64,000 nucleotides of DNA from Methanolobus sediminis (GTDB taxonomy: Archaea > Halobacteriota > Methanosarcinia > Methanosarcinales > Methanosarcinaceae). The notes under the pieces were generated by a model that saw only the letters and a program-made list of their open reading frames with translations, was not told where the DNA came from and did not search any database. The DNA is taken from assembly GCF_031312595.1 (NCBI RefSeq), contig NZ_CP133592.1, positions 930,001 through 994,000 on the forward strand, written 5' to 3'. The position numbers were made by a program, and so were the translations under genes. Position 1 is the first letter of the stretch. The number at the start of each line of letters is the position of its first letter. Shown one piece after another: positions 1 through 8,274 of this stretch.

Positions 1-1
1 G

Positions 2-796
2 GGAGTACTATCATCTGGAGATGACATTACTGAAAGAAAAAAAGCAGAGCAAGCACTTGTTTTTGCAAAATTGATATCTGAAAATGCGAACCGTACTAAA
101 AAACAGTTCCTTTCAAACATAAGTCATGAGCTGAGAACTCCCTTGAATCTTATAATTGGATACTCAGATCTTTTATACGAAGACTATATAGGCACGACAA
201 CAAAAGAACAAAAAAAGTATCTTGAAGTCGTCAAAAAGAGTGGAAACCGCTTACTTCTTCTGCTTAATTCAATGATAGAACTATCAGCAATCGAGGAAGG
301 AAAAATGGAACTGGATCTTAAAGAGTTCTCAATTCCCGTCATAATTAAAGATATAAAGAACTCCACACTTCCAATGGCAAAGAAAAAGAATATTGATCTG
401 CAGTTCTTTATTGATGAAAATATAAAAACAATAAAAGCAGACAAGAACAAGTTCAAAACTGTACTCTACAATCTGATAAATAATGCCATTAAATTCACTA
501 ACGAATACGGAAACATTAAAGTGGATGTTACAAAAGAAGGGCAAATGCTCAATGTTTCAGTAAAAGATGACGGCATTGGAATTAAAAAAGAGAATATCGA
601 TAAGTTGTTCCAGCCTTTCTCACAGATCGATTCCTCACTTAGCCGTAAATTTGAAGGAGCCGGGCTTGGCCTCAGCATTGTAAAGGAATTCGTAGAAATG
701 CACGGCGGAAAAGTTCATGTTGATACAGAGATAAATAACGGAAGCAATTTCAGCTTTACAATCCCACTATCCAATGAGAACACTGAAACTCACTAG
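2..796 (+). CDS. Sensor histidine kinase, C-terminal part (5' end outside window)
   Basis: The frame is open from the left edge, so the sensor half lies outside the window. The visible part begins with DDITERKKAEQAL, the usual tail of a PAS/PAC domain. It continues with a HisKA domain (SHELRTPLN, phospho-acceptor His near visible residue 42), an N box (NLINNAIKF) and the ATP-binding G boxes DDGIGI and GAGLGLSIV. It should autophosphorylate and pass phosphate to a response regulator that cannot be identified here. The ATG at 71 would leave only the kinase core and is unlikely to be the real start. No membrane helix is visible. It ends with TAG, convergent with the next gene. Confidence 0.93.
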   Translation, partial: GVLSSGDDITERKKAEQALVFAKLISENANRTKKQFLSNISHELRTPLNLIIGYSDLLYEDYIGTTTKEQKKYLEVVKKSGNRLLLLLNSMIELSAIEEGKMELDLKEFSIPVIIKDIKNSTLPMAKKKNIDLQFFIDENIKTIKADKNKFKTVLYNLINNAIKFTNEYGNIKVDVTKEGQMLNVSVKDDGIGIKKENIDKLFQPFSQIDSSLSRKFEGAGLGLSIVKEFVEMHGGKVHVDTEINNGSNFSFTIPLSNENTETH

Positions 797-805
797 ACCC
801 ATAAC

Positions 806-1129
806 TCATATATCGACTTTTTTAATCCTTACAGCAGTTCCATATGCAAGTAACTCTGCTGCACCTGCCATTGTCTGTGATGTTGTGAACCTCACATTCA
901 CAACAGCATCCGCATTTAACTGCTCCGCATTCTCTACCATACGTTCATATGCTTCCTTTCGGGCCTGGGTTAGCATATCAGAATATCCTTTAAGCTCGCC
1001 GCCTACAATATTCTTCAAGCCTGCCGCAATATCGCTGCCAATATGCTTGGCACGAACAGTACTCCCAAAAACAACGGAAATAATCTCAAGTTCTTTTCCA
1101 TCAATTCCATCTGTTGTTGTTACTATCAT
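806..1129 (-). CDS. YbjQ/UPF0145 family protein
   Basis: This 107-residue protein has the typical length and pattern of the YbjQ (UPF0145) family: a GKELEIISVVFGSTVRAK start, a central SDMLTQARKEAYERM helix and the NADAVVNVRF strand. The family forms small oligomeric beta-rich proteins, sometimes labelled heavy-metal-binding; its biochemical role is unknown. It is the last gene of an apparent minus-strand operon, 19 bp after the sensor kinase and behind the response regulator. It may be controlled with that two-component system, but nothing shows that it takes part in signalling. Confidence 0.9.
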   Translation of the reverse strand: MIVTTTDGIDGKELEIISVVFGSTVRAKHIGSDIAAGLKNIVGGELKGYSDMLTQARKEAYERMVENAEQLNADAVVNVRFTTSQTMAGAAELLAYGTAVRIKKVDI

Positions 1130-1148
1130 CCATTTACTCCTCCATTAA

Positions 1149-2891
1149 TTATGATTTGGTTAATGTGAAAACAAAAGTGCTGCCTTTACCCCGCTCACTT
1201 GCGGCAGTTATACTTCCACCCTGACCTTCTATGATCCCTTTCACAATTGAAAGACCAAGACCGCTTCCCCCCACCTTGCGGGTAGAAGTACCGTCTATCT
1301 GGTAGAATTTATCAAATATATTCTCCAGCTCTTCGGAATTCATACCGATACCATCGTCACTTACACTTATCCTCACTAAATCAGAATCTTCCTGTGCTGT
1401 TATCCTGATATTACCATTCTTTTTGCTGAACTTTACGGCATTGTTCAGCAGATTTACAAAAACCTGAACCAGCTTATCCTTGTCAGTATAGACCTTAGCA
1501 AGATCATCCGGGATTTCCACCAGTACGTTCATACCTTTCTCTTTGATGACAGCGGAAAGCATCTCAAGAGAAGTATGAACTACTTCCTCTATGTCCAGAG
1601 ATTCTTTATGGAATTTCATGCGGTTGGATTCGATTTTCGAGATGTCCAGGAGGTCATCCACCATTCTGGATTGCCGGTCTATATTCCTGATGATAATATC
1701 CAGCATCTGCCTTCTGACAGGAATACTACATTCATCACTTTCCCGCAGGAACTCACTGGAGGTCCTCATCGCTGTAAGAGGAGTTTTTAGTTCATGCGAT
1801 ACAATGGAAAGGAACTCTGTTTTCAGGCGGTCCAGTTCCTTGAGCTTTCTATTTGCAGACTTCAGGGATTCATTGGATTCTTTCAGTTCCTGAGTCTTCT
1901 CGTCTACTTCCTTTTCAAGACTCTTGCTCCAGTTATAAAGAATTATCACTACGAACGAACTTACAAAAACAATGAAGAGAACTGAAACCATTGCCACAAT
2001 GAAGAGTTTCAGGTAAACTGAAACAATCAGACGGTCAACTTCTGAAGAAGGACTGGTCAGTGCAAGTGACCACTTCTGATTGTACCATTCGATCGGAGAG
2101 TATGACACCAGTCTTTCTTCATAGATAGTTCCATTTTCAAGCAGGAAATATTTCCCATTACCTTCGGAACCATTGATCTGGTCTGCCATAATTTCCTGTA
2201 AACCAGATGCATTGGAACCAAAAATATCAACATAAAGAGCGCCTCGCTTATAGTTATGATCGCCTTCATAAAGTATCCTGCCACGCTCATCAATAAGATA
2301 TGCATAACTTGATGAATTGGACTCAACCACATACCTGTTTTTCAGATCCGACTCTTTGATAATAGCAATGAATGCTCCCCTGAAAACATCGCCTTCAAAA
2401 ACAGGAACCCAGATAAAAGCTCCATAATTTCCTTCCATGAGTTTCAGAGGGTCTGTGATATAAACTTCATTATTATTTTTCACGTATTCAAACGCGCGGG
2501 CCTGATCGTTCTCATAAAGGTTAAAACCAATAGGAACAGATTCTTCCGGATAACCTGACACTATTGTCCCGTTTTCAGCAACATATTCTACCACATAAAA
2601 AAGACCGGCAATATCGTAAACACTTCTTAGATCCGATTCAAAATAGTCATCCGGAACTCCTGAATCTTTTTTTGCTATGACTTCCAGAAGAGAGACTCTC
2701 TCATTAAGGGTTTGTTCTATACTACCAGCAACATGTCTTGTAAGCAACAACTGCTGATTCTGATATTGTTCTTCAACAACAGACCTGACCTCTATATTGG
2801 TCTTCATCCAGAGAAAAAAGATGGAACTTATCAGAAGCAAAACTACTACAGCAAAGAGTATGAGGTTCCATTTGCTTTTACGGTTCCACAT
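1149..2891 (-). CDS. Membrane sensor histidine kinase with extracytoplasmic Cache-like domain
   Basis: The 580-residue protein has an N-terminal membrane helix (about residues 11-30), an extracytoplasmic region of about 250 residues that looks like a double Cache sensor, a second helix (about 295-320) and a coiled-coil linker. The HisKA domain has SHELKTPLTA with His near residue 366. The HATPase_c domain has NLLNNAVKF, DDGIGM and GGSGLGLSIV. It should sense a small extracellular ligand and phosphorylate the response regulator encoded 16 bp upstream in the same operon. The ligand cannot be deduced. ATG is the start; the preceding gene is close enough for co-transcription. Confidence 0.93.
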   Translation of the reverse strand: MWNRKSKWNLILFAVVVLLLISSIFFLWMKTNIEVRSVVEEQYQNQQLLLTRHVAGSIEQTLNERVSLLEVIAKKDSGVPDDYFESDLRSVYDIAGLFYVVEYVAENGTIVSGYPEESVPIGFNLYENDQARAFEYVKNNNEVYITDPLKLMEGNYGAFIWVPVFEGDVFRGAFIAIIKESDLKNRYVVESNSSSYAYLIDERGRILYEGDHNYKRGALYVDIFGSNASGLQEIMADQINGSEGNGKYFLLENGTIYEERLVSYSPIEWYNQKWSLALTSPSSEVDRLIVSVYLKLFIVAMVSVLFIVFVSSFVVIILYNWSKSLEKEVDEKTQELKESNESLKSANRKLKELDRLKTEFLSIVSHELKTPLTAMRTSSEFLRESDECSIPVRRQMLDIIIRNIDRQSRMVDDLLDISKIESNRMKFHKESLDIEEVVHTSLEMLSAVIKEKGMNVLVEIPDDLAKVYTDKDKLVQVFVNLLNNAVKFSKKNGNIRITAQEDSDLVRISVSDDGIGMNSEELENIFDKFYQIDGTSTRKVGGSGLGLSIVKGIIEGQGGSITAASERGKGSTFVFTLTKS

Positions 2892-2907
2892 GGATCCTTT
2901 TAAATAT

Positions 2908-3420
2908 TCAGATATCCTGCCTTCGCAGGACCATTTTTACACGTGCTTTCAGTTCTTTCAGGTTAAAAGGCTTGGTAACGTAGTCATCAGCACCAAGTTC
3001 AATACCTTCTACCTTATCGTCAATCTCTCCGCGCGCTGTAAGCATGATGATCGGAATATGACGATACATATCATCAGATTTTAACTGCCTGCAAACCTCA
3101 AAACCATCAATTCCGGGTATCATAAGGTCAAGCAGGATTGCATCCGGTTTCTCAGAATGAACTTTATCTAAAGCTTCATGACCATCTTTTGCTTCAGCAA
3201 CATTGTAGCCTTCAGCTTCCAGAGCAACTTTCAGTGAAATCAGGGCATCCATCTCATCATCAACAATGAGAATTTTCTGCCTTGTATCAGACATACTCTT
3301 CAGTATATTTTCAACTTGGTCTTCTGGTACTGATAACTTTTCAGAAATTTCCGTTACAGTTATTCCTGGATTCTCCTCCATTAGTGAAAGGATTTTTCCG
3401 CCAATGTTTTCTACTTGCAT
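2908..3420 (-). CDS. Response regulator: short HTH-like N-terminus plus receiver domain
   Basis: Residues 47-168 form a CheY-like receiver with acidic pair D54/D55, phospho-acceptor D98 (LLDLMIPG), T128 and K150 (TKPF). The first 43 residues (GGKILSLMEENPGITVTEIS and following) resemble a small helix-turn-helix, an unusual order because output domains normally follow the receiver. The long start at 3420 is favoured: an AGGT element lies about 10 nt upstream, whereas the internal ATG at 3294 has no clear ribosome-binding site. It is the first gene of the operon with the membrane kinase and YbjQ protein, so it is probably that kinase's partner. Confidence 0.88.
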   Translation of the reverse strand: MQVENIGGKILSLMEENPGITVTEISEKLSVPEDQVENILKSMSDTRQKILIVDDEMDALISLKVALEAEGYNVAEAKDGHEALDKVHSEKPDAILLDLMIPGIDGFEVCRQLKSDDMYRHIPIIMLTARGEIDDKVEGIELGADDYVTKPFNLKELKARVKMVLRRQDI

Positions 3421-3470
3421 GATAATTCTACCTGAATGAGCTCATAAAATATAGCTGGATGATATTATTA

Positions 3471-3497
3471 AAACCTTTCGAAATATGAAAGGGTTTC
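3471..3497. promoter_or_regulatory. Imperfect inverted repeat in the divergent promoter region
   Basis: AAACCTTTC and GAAAGGGTTT form an imperfect dyad (one extra base) between the response-regulator gene and the winged-helix gene. An AT-rich TATA-like element for the minus gene lies next to it at about 3461-3472. It could be an operator for the winged-helix protein or the response regulator; this is inference. Confidence 0.35.
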
Positions 3498-3569
3498 TTT
3501 TTTTGTAAACAACCTATCCGATAAAAGAAAATCTTATAAGCCATAACGGAATATTTAATTAGGATATTA

Positions 3570-3848
3570 ATGGACGCGCTGGAAGAGATATTTGGAAAAA
3601 CTGCTCAGATGACGGTATTAAAGAACCTCATTGCACATAAGGATGAATCAACCTATCTTTCCGGCATTGCAGACGAAACCGGATTATCACACTCCAGTGT
3701 TGCAAGGGTCATAACCCCACTTATCAAAAGTGATATTGTAATTGAAAAGCCGCTAGGTAAGCAAATAAGAACCTTCCGGCTTAATCTGGAGAATGAAAAA
3801 ACAAAGCTGATCCTTGACTTCTATGACCGTCTGAACAGGATGAAATAG
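3570..3848 (+). CDS. Small winged-helix DNA-binding protein
   Basis: This 92-residue protein is essentially one winged helix: MTVLKNLIAHKDESTYLSGI begins the fold, GLSHSSVARVITPLI is the recognition-helix region and IEKPLGKQIRTFRLN is the wing. It resembles archaeal ArsR/MarR-like regulators and has no ligand domain or cysteine cluster. A TATA-like TCTTATAAG at about 3531-3539 would place transcription start near 3563, so the mRNA would have almost no leader before the ATG at 3570. It is divergent from the two-component operon and may regulate it. It ends with TAG. Confidence 0.8.
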   Translation: MDALEEIFGKTAQMTVLKNLIAHKDESTYLSGIADETGLSHSSVARVITPLIKSDIVIEKPLGKQIRTFRLNLENEKTKLILDFYDRLNRMK

Positions 3849-3908
3849 GCCTCATTATAAACACTAATACCTGTTTTTGAATTGTTATTGAAAAACGATA
3901 ACCGGCCA

Positions 3909-4538
3909 TCATAACTGTTTTTCTGAACTGCCCAGCATTATTCTTGCGAAGTTACCTGATATGATAGCCAGCATGTTTAGCACGTGTAAAGATACAAAAC
4001 CCACAAGCATGCCTGACAGTGAAACAATAAATGCTTCCAGAGCTGAATTTACGTCACTCACTCCCAGTAAATAGAGTACAGGAGTGAACAGCATTGTCAG
4101 AGTAAGGCCCAATAGTACTACCATAAGAACCAGTGAGAAAATTCCCAGAGGGAACTTCAACAGCAAAAATATAAGAGCTTTCCATGTAACAGGACTCTTC
4201 ACCCTCTGTATAAATTTGTTAAGTATGCTGTCACCATAAAACGATTGTGTATACATGGAAGGAATTTCAGTTCCCAGTAACCAGATAGCCATCTGTCGCT
4301 CAAATGATGCAATCTCCCACCACGCCAGGAAGATCAGCAAAAGGACCGGGATCCCGACCCACACAATCAGCAGGCCGAAACCAAATGAGAGACCTGTAAC
4401 AAGGAATATAAAATATGCAGTACCCAGAGGGAAAGAGAACAGCAGATACAGGATATTCAGATAGGTCTGCTTCTTAAAAGCAACCATTAAGAATTCGCGA
4501 ATAGCACCCCCTACCTCTACCATTTTTCTCTTCCTCAT
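3909..4538 (-). CDS. Multi-pass membrane protein of the putative-sensor (PF13796-like) type
   Basis: The 209-residue protein has four to five hydrophobic segments (roughly residues 27-75, 118-150 and 160-195) and the pattern of the 'putative sensor' membrane domain found in archaea and actinobacteria, often attached to kinases. No kinase or DNA-binding part is present. It is the last gene of the minus-strand run that starts with the ABC ATPase at 8108, but 92 bp separate it from the gene before, so co-transcription is less certain. The sensed signal is unknown. Confidence 0.65.
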   Translation of the reverse strand: MRKRKMVEVGGAIREFLMVAFKKQTYLNILYLLFSFPLGTAYFIFLVTGLSFGFGLLIVWVGIPVLLLIFLAWWEIASFERQMAIWLLGTEIPSMYTQSFYGDSILNKFIQRVKSPVTWKALIFLLLKFPLGIFSLVLMVVLLGLTLTMLFTPVLYLLGVSDVNSALEAFIVSLSGMLVGFVSLHVLNMLAIISGNFARIMLGSSEKQL

Positions 4539-4630
4539 ACATTACTGTTAAACTAATTAGGCATCCTCTGAAATTTATTGATATTAATGATTCCTGAATA
4601 CTGCTACCTTTCAGAATTACTAATCCCGGT

Positions 4631-4867
4631 TTATTTTCCATACTCCTTAATGCGTTTTGGCCTCCTGATAAAAAAGTACACAAAAGCACCGAGCACATGT
4701 GTGAAAACTATAATTATTATCCAGATCAGCTTATCATTTCCTTCAGAAGGTTCTTTTGTGGCACAATCGATGAGCATCCACAACCAGAACAAAGTCCCGA
4801 TGATCCCGAACCCGAAGACAAATATAAGCAGAAAGAATGAAACTGCCATTCCAAACATATCGAACAT
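4631..4867 (-). CDS. Small membrane protein with PLDc_N-like domain
   Basis: This 78-residue protein has two membrane helices around a short cytoplasmic loop and ends with GAFVYFFIRRPKR. That is the pattern of the phospholipase D N-terminal (PLDc_N) membrane domain, here without any phospholipase catalytic part. It lies 39 bp after the MacB-like permease in the same direction and probably belongs to that operon. Free-standing PLDc_N proteins have no known enzymatic activity. A partner or assembly role for the transporter is possible but not shown. Confidence 0.75.
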   Translation of the reverse strand: MFDMFGMAVSFFLLIFVFGFGIIGTLFWLWMLIDCATKEPSEGNDKLIWIIIIVFTHVLGAFVYFFIRRPKRIKEYGK

Positions 4868-4906
4868 CTTAATATCTCCTTGATTTTCCTTTGATTCCCA
4901 TAGTGT

Positions 4907-6121
4907 TTATTCATGACGGAGAGCATCAACCGGATTCATTCTTGCTGCCTTATTAGCAGGATAAATACCCGCAAGCAAACCAACTATCACTGAAACCAGC
5001 ATGCCGGTGATGATCATGTCAAGCGGGAACACATATGGCAGTCCCATGGCAGTATCCGCGAAATATGCACCTACAACACCAAGTACAATACCCAGCACAC
5101 CGCCAAATAATCCAACAACTATAGATTCCACCATGAACAGGGACAGAACCTCATGGTTCTTGAAGCCAAGAGATTTCATAATGCCGATCTCACCTGTTCT
5201 TTCAGTCACTGTGACAAGCATGATATTCATGATACCAATGGAACCTACTATCAGTGATATCAGTGCAACCGAAGTCAGCAAAGAGCCAAGTGCGGCAGAC
5301 AACTGATTTACCTGTTCCAGTATTTCTCCCTGATTCGTAAGTGCATACGGTTTAGCATCCTCATTATCAAGGTCCCTGAAAGGAACTCCAAGATCCCTTG
5401 CAAGTCTCTTATCGAGTTCTTCGGTTACATCATCAATAGATTCAAGACTTGTGGCGGCTGCAAAATAGCCCCAGTAGTAGTCCTGACCCATGATCTCATT
5501 CATAGTTGCTATTGGAATGAATATCCTGTTGTCAGGCTCTATGCCACTCTGCACAAATGTTGTTTCAGGACTGTCAACAATACCTTTTACCTTAAACTTC
5601 TGAGTTATAACTTCCCCATCAGGTCTTGTAAAACTAAGCTCGATTGTATTCTTGTCAGATATCTTGCGGTCAAACTTATCATATGCAACATCATGCCCTA
5701 TGACGGCCATGTACTTGTCCTTGTCATCAATGAAAGTGCCGCTTTCCATCTGGATATTGGCAACCTGTTCATAATCTTCGGAAACTCCCTGTACAGTTAT
5801 CTGTCGTACAGTGGAGAGATAAGTAACCTCTGCAACTTCCTGGCTCAGGGGAGATACTCCAACAATGCCAGGAGTGTTTTTTATGATTTCCATTTCATAA
5901 TCATGAAAGAGGTTTGAGGTCTTTCCCTCAATTATTATGAAATTGTTGCCTACCGAGCCAATCTCTTCTGTGAAATACTGGTTGAAACTGGCGCCCAGTG
6001 ATACATTTGCAATGACTGCAGCTACACCTATGACAATTCCAAGGGTTGTAAGTGCGGACCTCAGTTTAGAGCTGCTGATGCTTCCTACAGCCATTCTGAA
6101 TGAGTGTTTCAGACTCAGCAT
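4907..6121 (-). CDS. MacB/FtsX-type ABC transporter permease (operon 1)
   Basis: The 404-residue protein has the MacB permease layout: an N-terminal helix (KLRSALTTLGIVIGVAAVI, about 20-42), a MacB_PCD-like extracytoplasmic domain of about 220 residues, and three C-terminal helices with MNIMLVTVTERTGEIG and the ending YPANKAARMNPVDALRHE. It should work with the ATPase encoded at 7404-8108. A ribosome-binding site (AGGTGA) precedes the ATG. Such mechanotransmission transporters usually move lipids, peptides or other envelope substrates; the substrate is unknown. It is a close paralogue of the permeases at 8275 and 9492. Confidence 0.92.
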   Translation of the reverse strand: MLSLKHSFRMAVGSISSSKLRSALTTLGIVIGVAAVIANVSLGASFNQYFTEEIGSVGNNFIIIEGKTSNLFHDYEMEIIKNTPGIVGVSPLSQEVAEVTYLSTVRQITVQGVSEDYEQVANIQMESGTFIDDKDKYMAVIGHDVAYDKFDRKISDKNTIELSFTRPDGEVITQKFKVKGIVDSPETTFVQSGIEPDNRIFIPIATMNEIMGQDYYWGYFAAATSLESIDDVTEELDKRLARDLGVPFRDLDNEDAKPYALTNQGEILEQVNQLSAALGSLLTSVALISLIVGSIGIMNIMLVTVTERTGEIGIMKSLGFKNHEVLSLFMVESIVVGLFGGVLGIVLGVVGAYFADTAMGLPYVFPLDMIITGMLVSVIVGLLAGIYPANKAARMNPVDALRHE

Positions 6122-6137
6122 AGTCTCACCTGTAAGC

Positions 6138-7391
6138 TTAGTTATTGTTCTTTCTGCGCTTCATGAACACTACCGCAGGAACACCAAGTAGTAACAGGAC
6201 AGCAATTGCTCCAACAGCGAGGTTTGAACCGCTACCTTCCTCTTCACTAGTGAGTTTTACATCACGGACAGCAACTTCAGTGTTATGTTCGTTTATCCCG
6301 TTTCTATATTCCACAGTGATGGTTACAGGAACAGTTTCGTCTGTGATGTCTGTTTTTGCATCCACTTCTATTGTGAAAAGCTCATCAGAATCCATTGCTC
6401 CGACAAAGTATTCTTCCGGAGAGAAATCAATACCATCGGCACTCAGTTTTACACTTACAGAACTGAGTGAATTCGGATGCATGTTCGCAACATCGAACTC
6501 AAGGGTTCCTTCTCCGTTGGCAAGTTCCATAGGTTTTGAAGGAATGACCTTTACAGAAGCTGAATCTACTTTGACAGGAATTCTCCAGTTGTTGTTGTAT
6601 GAGTGAGAATTTCCAACCATGGAAAGATCCAGATAATAAGTGCCATCTGTAACATCATCTGCAACTTCAACATTGTAGCTCAATGTAATAGAATCACCCG
6701 GACCCATTACACCAGAGCCTGTATAACTGTCACTTGTAACATCAATATAGTTGTCACCATAGAGTATTGCAGACTGAACACGTGCATTCGTATCATAGTC
6801 CATACCGTCGATGGTTACAGAGCTATCTGTTGCCGTATTAGTAAGAGTGAAACTGACTGTACCGATATCTCCGGGCATAAATACCACAGGATCACAGGAG
6901 ATATCGGTTAGTTCAATGGTTCCTTTGCTGTCAAATGTGTTGGAACCGACGTTCAGGTCAAAGGTGGACTTATACCAGGATCCACCCTCATAGATCTGGT
7001 AATAGACATCAACTGTGCCTGTGCCCACCTTTGCGTTCTCGTCCACATATAGACGGTATTCGTGTACCGCCGCATCATCGGGAGATAATATTCCTATGAA
7101 TTCCACAGCATTGTTCTGGGAATCCAGTGAGAATGGATATTCAGGGTCCATCTTAATGGAAACTGCATCTGCACGTCCGAAACCTGTATTCTCGATCTTT
7201 ACACTGACATCTACATATTCACCAATCTGAGCCGGGAAAGGATCATAGTCAATTATATCGATCTTCATGCTAGGTGCCGAATCTGCAGAGACCGGCATAA
7301 TGGAAGAAGTACTAAATAAAGCTATGCAGAGTAAAATGTAAAATGATCTTTTCATCATCTTCTCAATACTTAAAATATCTATGAAATTCAT
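6138..7391 (-). CDS. Secreted, C-terminally anchored COG1361-type protein (operon 1)
   Basis: The 417-residue protein has a signal peptide (after MMKRS, hydrophobic core ILLCIALFSTSSIMP), a long beta-rich extracellular region and a C-terminal helix (about 388-410) followed by MKRRKNNN. The extracellular part resembles the S-layer-like COG1361/NEW3-CARDB proteins, with a repeated theme of 'IGEYVDVSVKIENTG'. The ATG at 7391 has GGGTGG upstream, so the first 12 residues are probably translated. It sits between the ATPase and the permease of one MacB-like transporter and may be its extracellular adaptor. The paralogue at 10732 has the same position in operon 2. Confidence 0.85.
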   Translation of the reverse strand: MNFIDILSIEKMMKRSFYILLCIALFSTSSIMPVSADSAPSMKIDIIDYDPFPAQIGEYVDVSVKIENTGFGRADAVSIKMDPEYPFSLDSQNNAVEFIGILSPDDAAVHEYRLYVDENAKVGTGTVDVYYQIYEGGSWYKSTFDLNVGSNTFDSKGTIELTDISCDPVVFMPGDIGTVSFTLTNTATDSSVTIDGMDYDTNARVQSAILYGDNYIDVTSDSYTGSGVMGPGDSITLSYNVEVADDVTDGTYYLDLSMVGNSHSYNNNWRIPVKVDSASVKVIPSKPMELANGEGTLEFDVANMHPNSLSSVSVKLSADGIDFSPEEYFVGAMDSDELFTIEVDAKTDITDETVPVTITVEYRNGINEHNTEVAVRDVKLTSEEEGSGSNLAVGAIAVLLLLGVPAVVFMKRRKNNN

Positions 7392-7403
7392 GTAAAACCA
7401 CCC

Positions 7404-8108
7404 TCAATTGTTGCCGATATTACCGTCCTTTATAAGGACAACTCTGTCAACATACTGCTCCATTTCAGGATCGTGTGTTATCATCACTATGGTGCGTCCT
7501 TTCTTATGGAGATCAGAGAAAATGTCCATGATCTCGACACTTGTTTTGGAGTCAAGATTGCCTGTTGGTTCATCGGCAAGGATCAACGAAGGATCGTTTA
7601 TCAGAGACCTGGCTATTGCAACTCTCTGTCTTTGTCCACCCGATAATTCTGAAGGTTTGTGTCCTATACGGTCATCGAGACCTACTAGATTCAGCAGGTC
7701 TCGTGCCCGACCTGACGTGTCCATTCCTTTCTTAGTGTTGGAATAAGTTGGAAGCAATACGTTCTCATAAGCACTGAGCCGTGGTATAAGGTTGAAATTC
7801 TGGAAAACAAAGCCGATCTCAAATCCTCTGAGCTCTGCAAGCTCATTGTCTGTGATGGTGTTCGTGTCTTTTCCCATAAGCATTACTTTGCCACTAGTGG
7901 GCCTGTCAAGACAGCCGATCATATTCATCAGAGTACTTTTTCCGGAACCGGAAGGACCCATGATAGCCACAAATTCCCCTTTTTTAATACACAGATCTAT
8001 TCCATGAAGTATGGGAACTTCCATATTACCCAGAAAATAACTCTTCTTCAGACCCTGAATATCTATCACATTGTTAGTTTCAGGGTTTTGCACATTACAA
8101 CCAGCCAT
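7404..8108 (-). CDS. ABC transporter ATP-binding protein, LolD/MacB type (operon 1)
   Basis: The 234-residue ATPase has Walker A GPSGSGKST (51-59), signature LSGGQ (155-159), Walker B LILADE (175-180) and the D-loop/H-loop regions. FQNFNLIPRLSAYENV is typical of the LolD/MacB group. It is the first gene of operon 1 and should power the permease at 4907-6121. A TATA box and an inverted repeat lie just upstream at 8131-8182. It is very similar to the ATPase of operon 2, so the operons probably arose by duplication. Confidence 0.95.
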   Translation of the reverse strand: MAGCNVQNPETNNVIDIQGLKKSYFLGNMEVPILHGIDLCIKKGEFVAIMGPSGSGKSTLMNMIGCLDRPTSGKVMLMGKDTNTITDNELAELRGFEIGFVFQNFNLIPRLSAYENVLLPTYSNTKKGMDTSGRARDLLNLVGLDDRIGHKPSELSGGQRQRVAIARSLINDPSLILADEPTGNLDSKTSVEIMDIFSDLHKKGRTIVMITHDPEMEQYVDRVVLIKDGNIGNN

Positions 8109-8130
8109 ATTAATTCACCTTTGTACGCCC

Positions 8131-8160
8131 GACTTGACTATTTATCGACAAGTCAGTCAA
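8131..8160. promoter_or_regulatory. Nested inverted repeats at the operon 1 transcription start
   Basis: GACTTG (8131-8136) pairs with CAAGTC (8149-8154), and TTGACT (8134-8139) with AGTCAA (8155-8160). The dyads overlap and fall about 25 bp downstream of the TATA box, where transcription of operon 1 should start, so this is a good candidate repressor site. Bases 8134-8150 also form a 17-bp motif repeated upstream of operon 2. Confidence 0.5.
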
Positions 8161-8167
8161 TGTGAAG

Positions 8168-8182
8168 AAAATATTTAAACCT
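8168..8182 (-). promoter_or_regulatory. TATA box for ABC operon 1
   Basis: On the minus strand the sequence reads GGTTTAAATATTTT, a good archaeal BRE/TATA element. It lies about 65 bp upstream of the ATPase ATG and about 25 bp upstream of the dyads. Confidence 0.55.
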
Positions 8183-8274
8183 TTCTACAAATAGTCTGAT
8201 TTGCATATTTAGAGTATATAGACTATATATGTAAGATAAAACACGGAAAATGAAACTCAACAACCAATCACAGT

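Noticed and set aside
774-1148. Plus-strand frame of 124 residues
   Set aside because: It lies antisense over the YbjQ gene, whose family match is clear; the frame is a low-complexity shadow.
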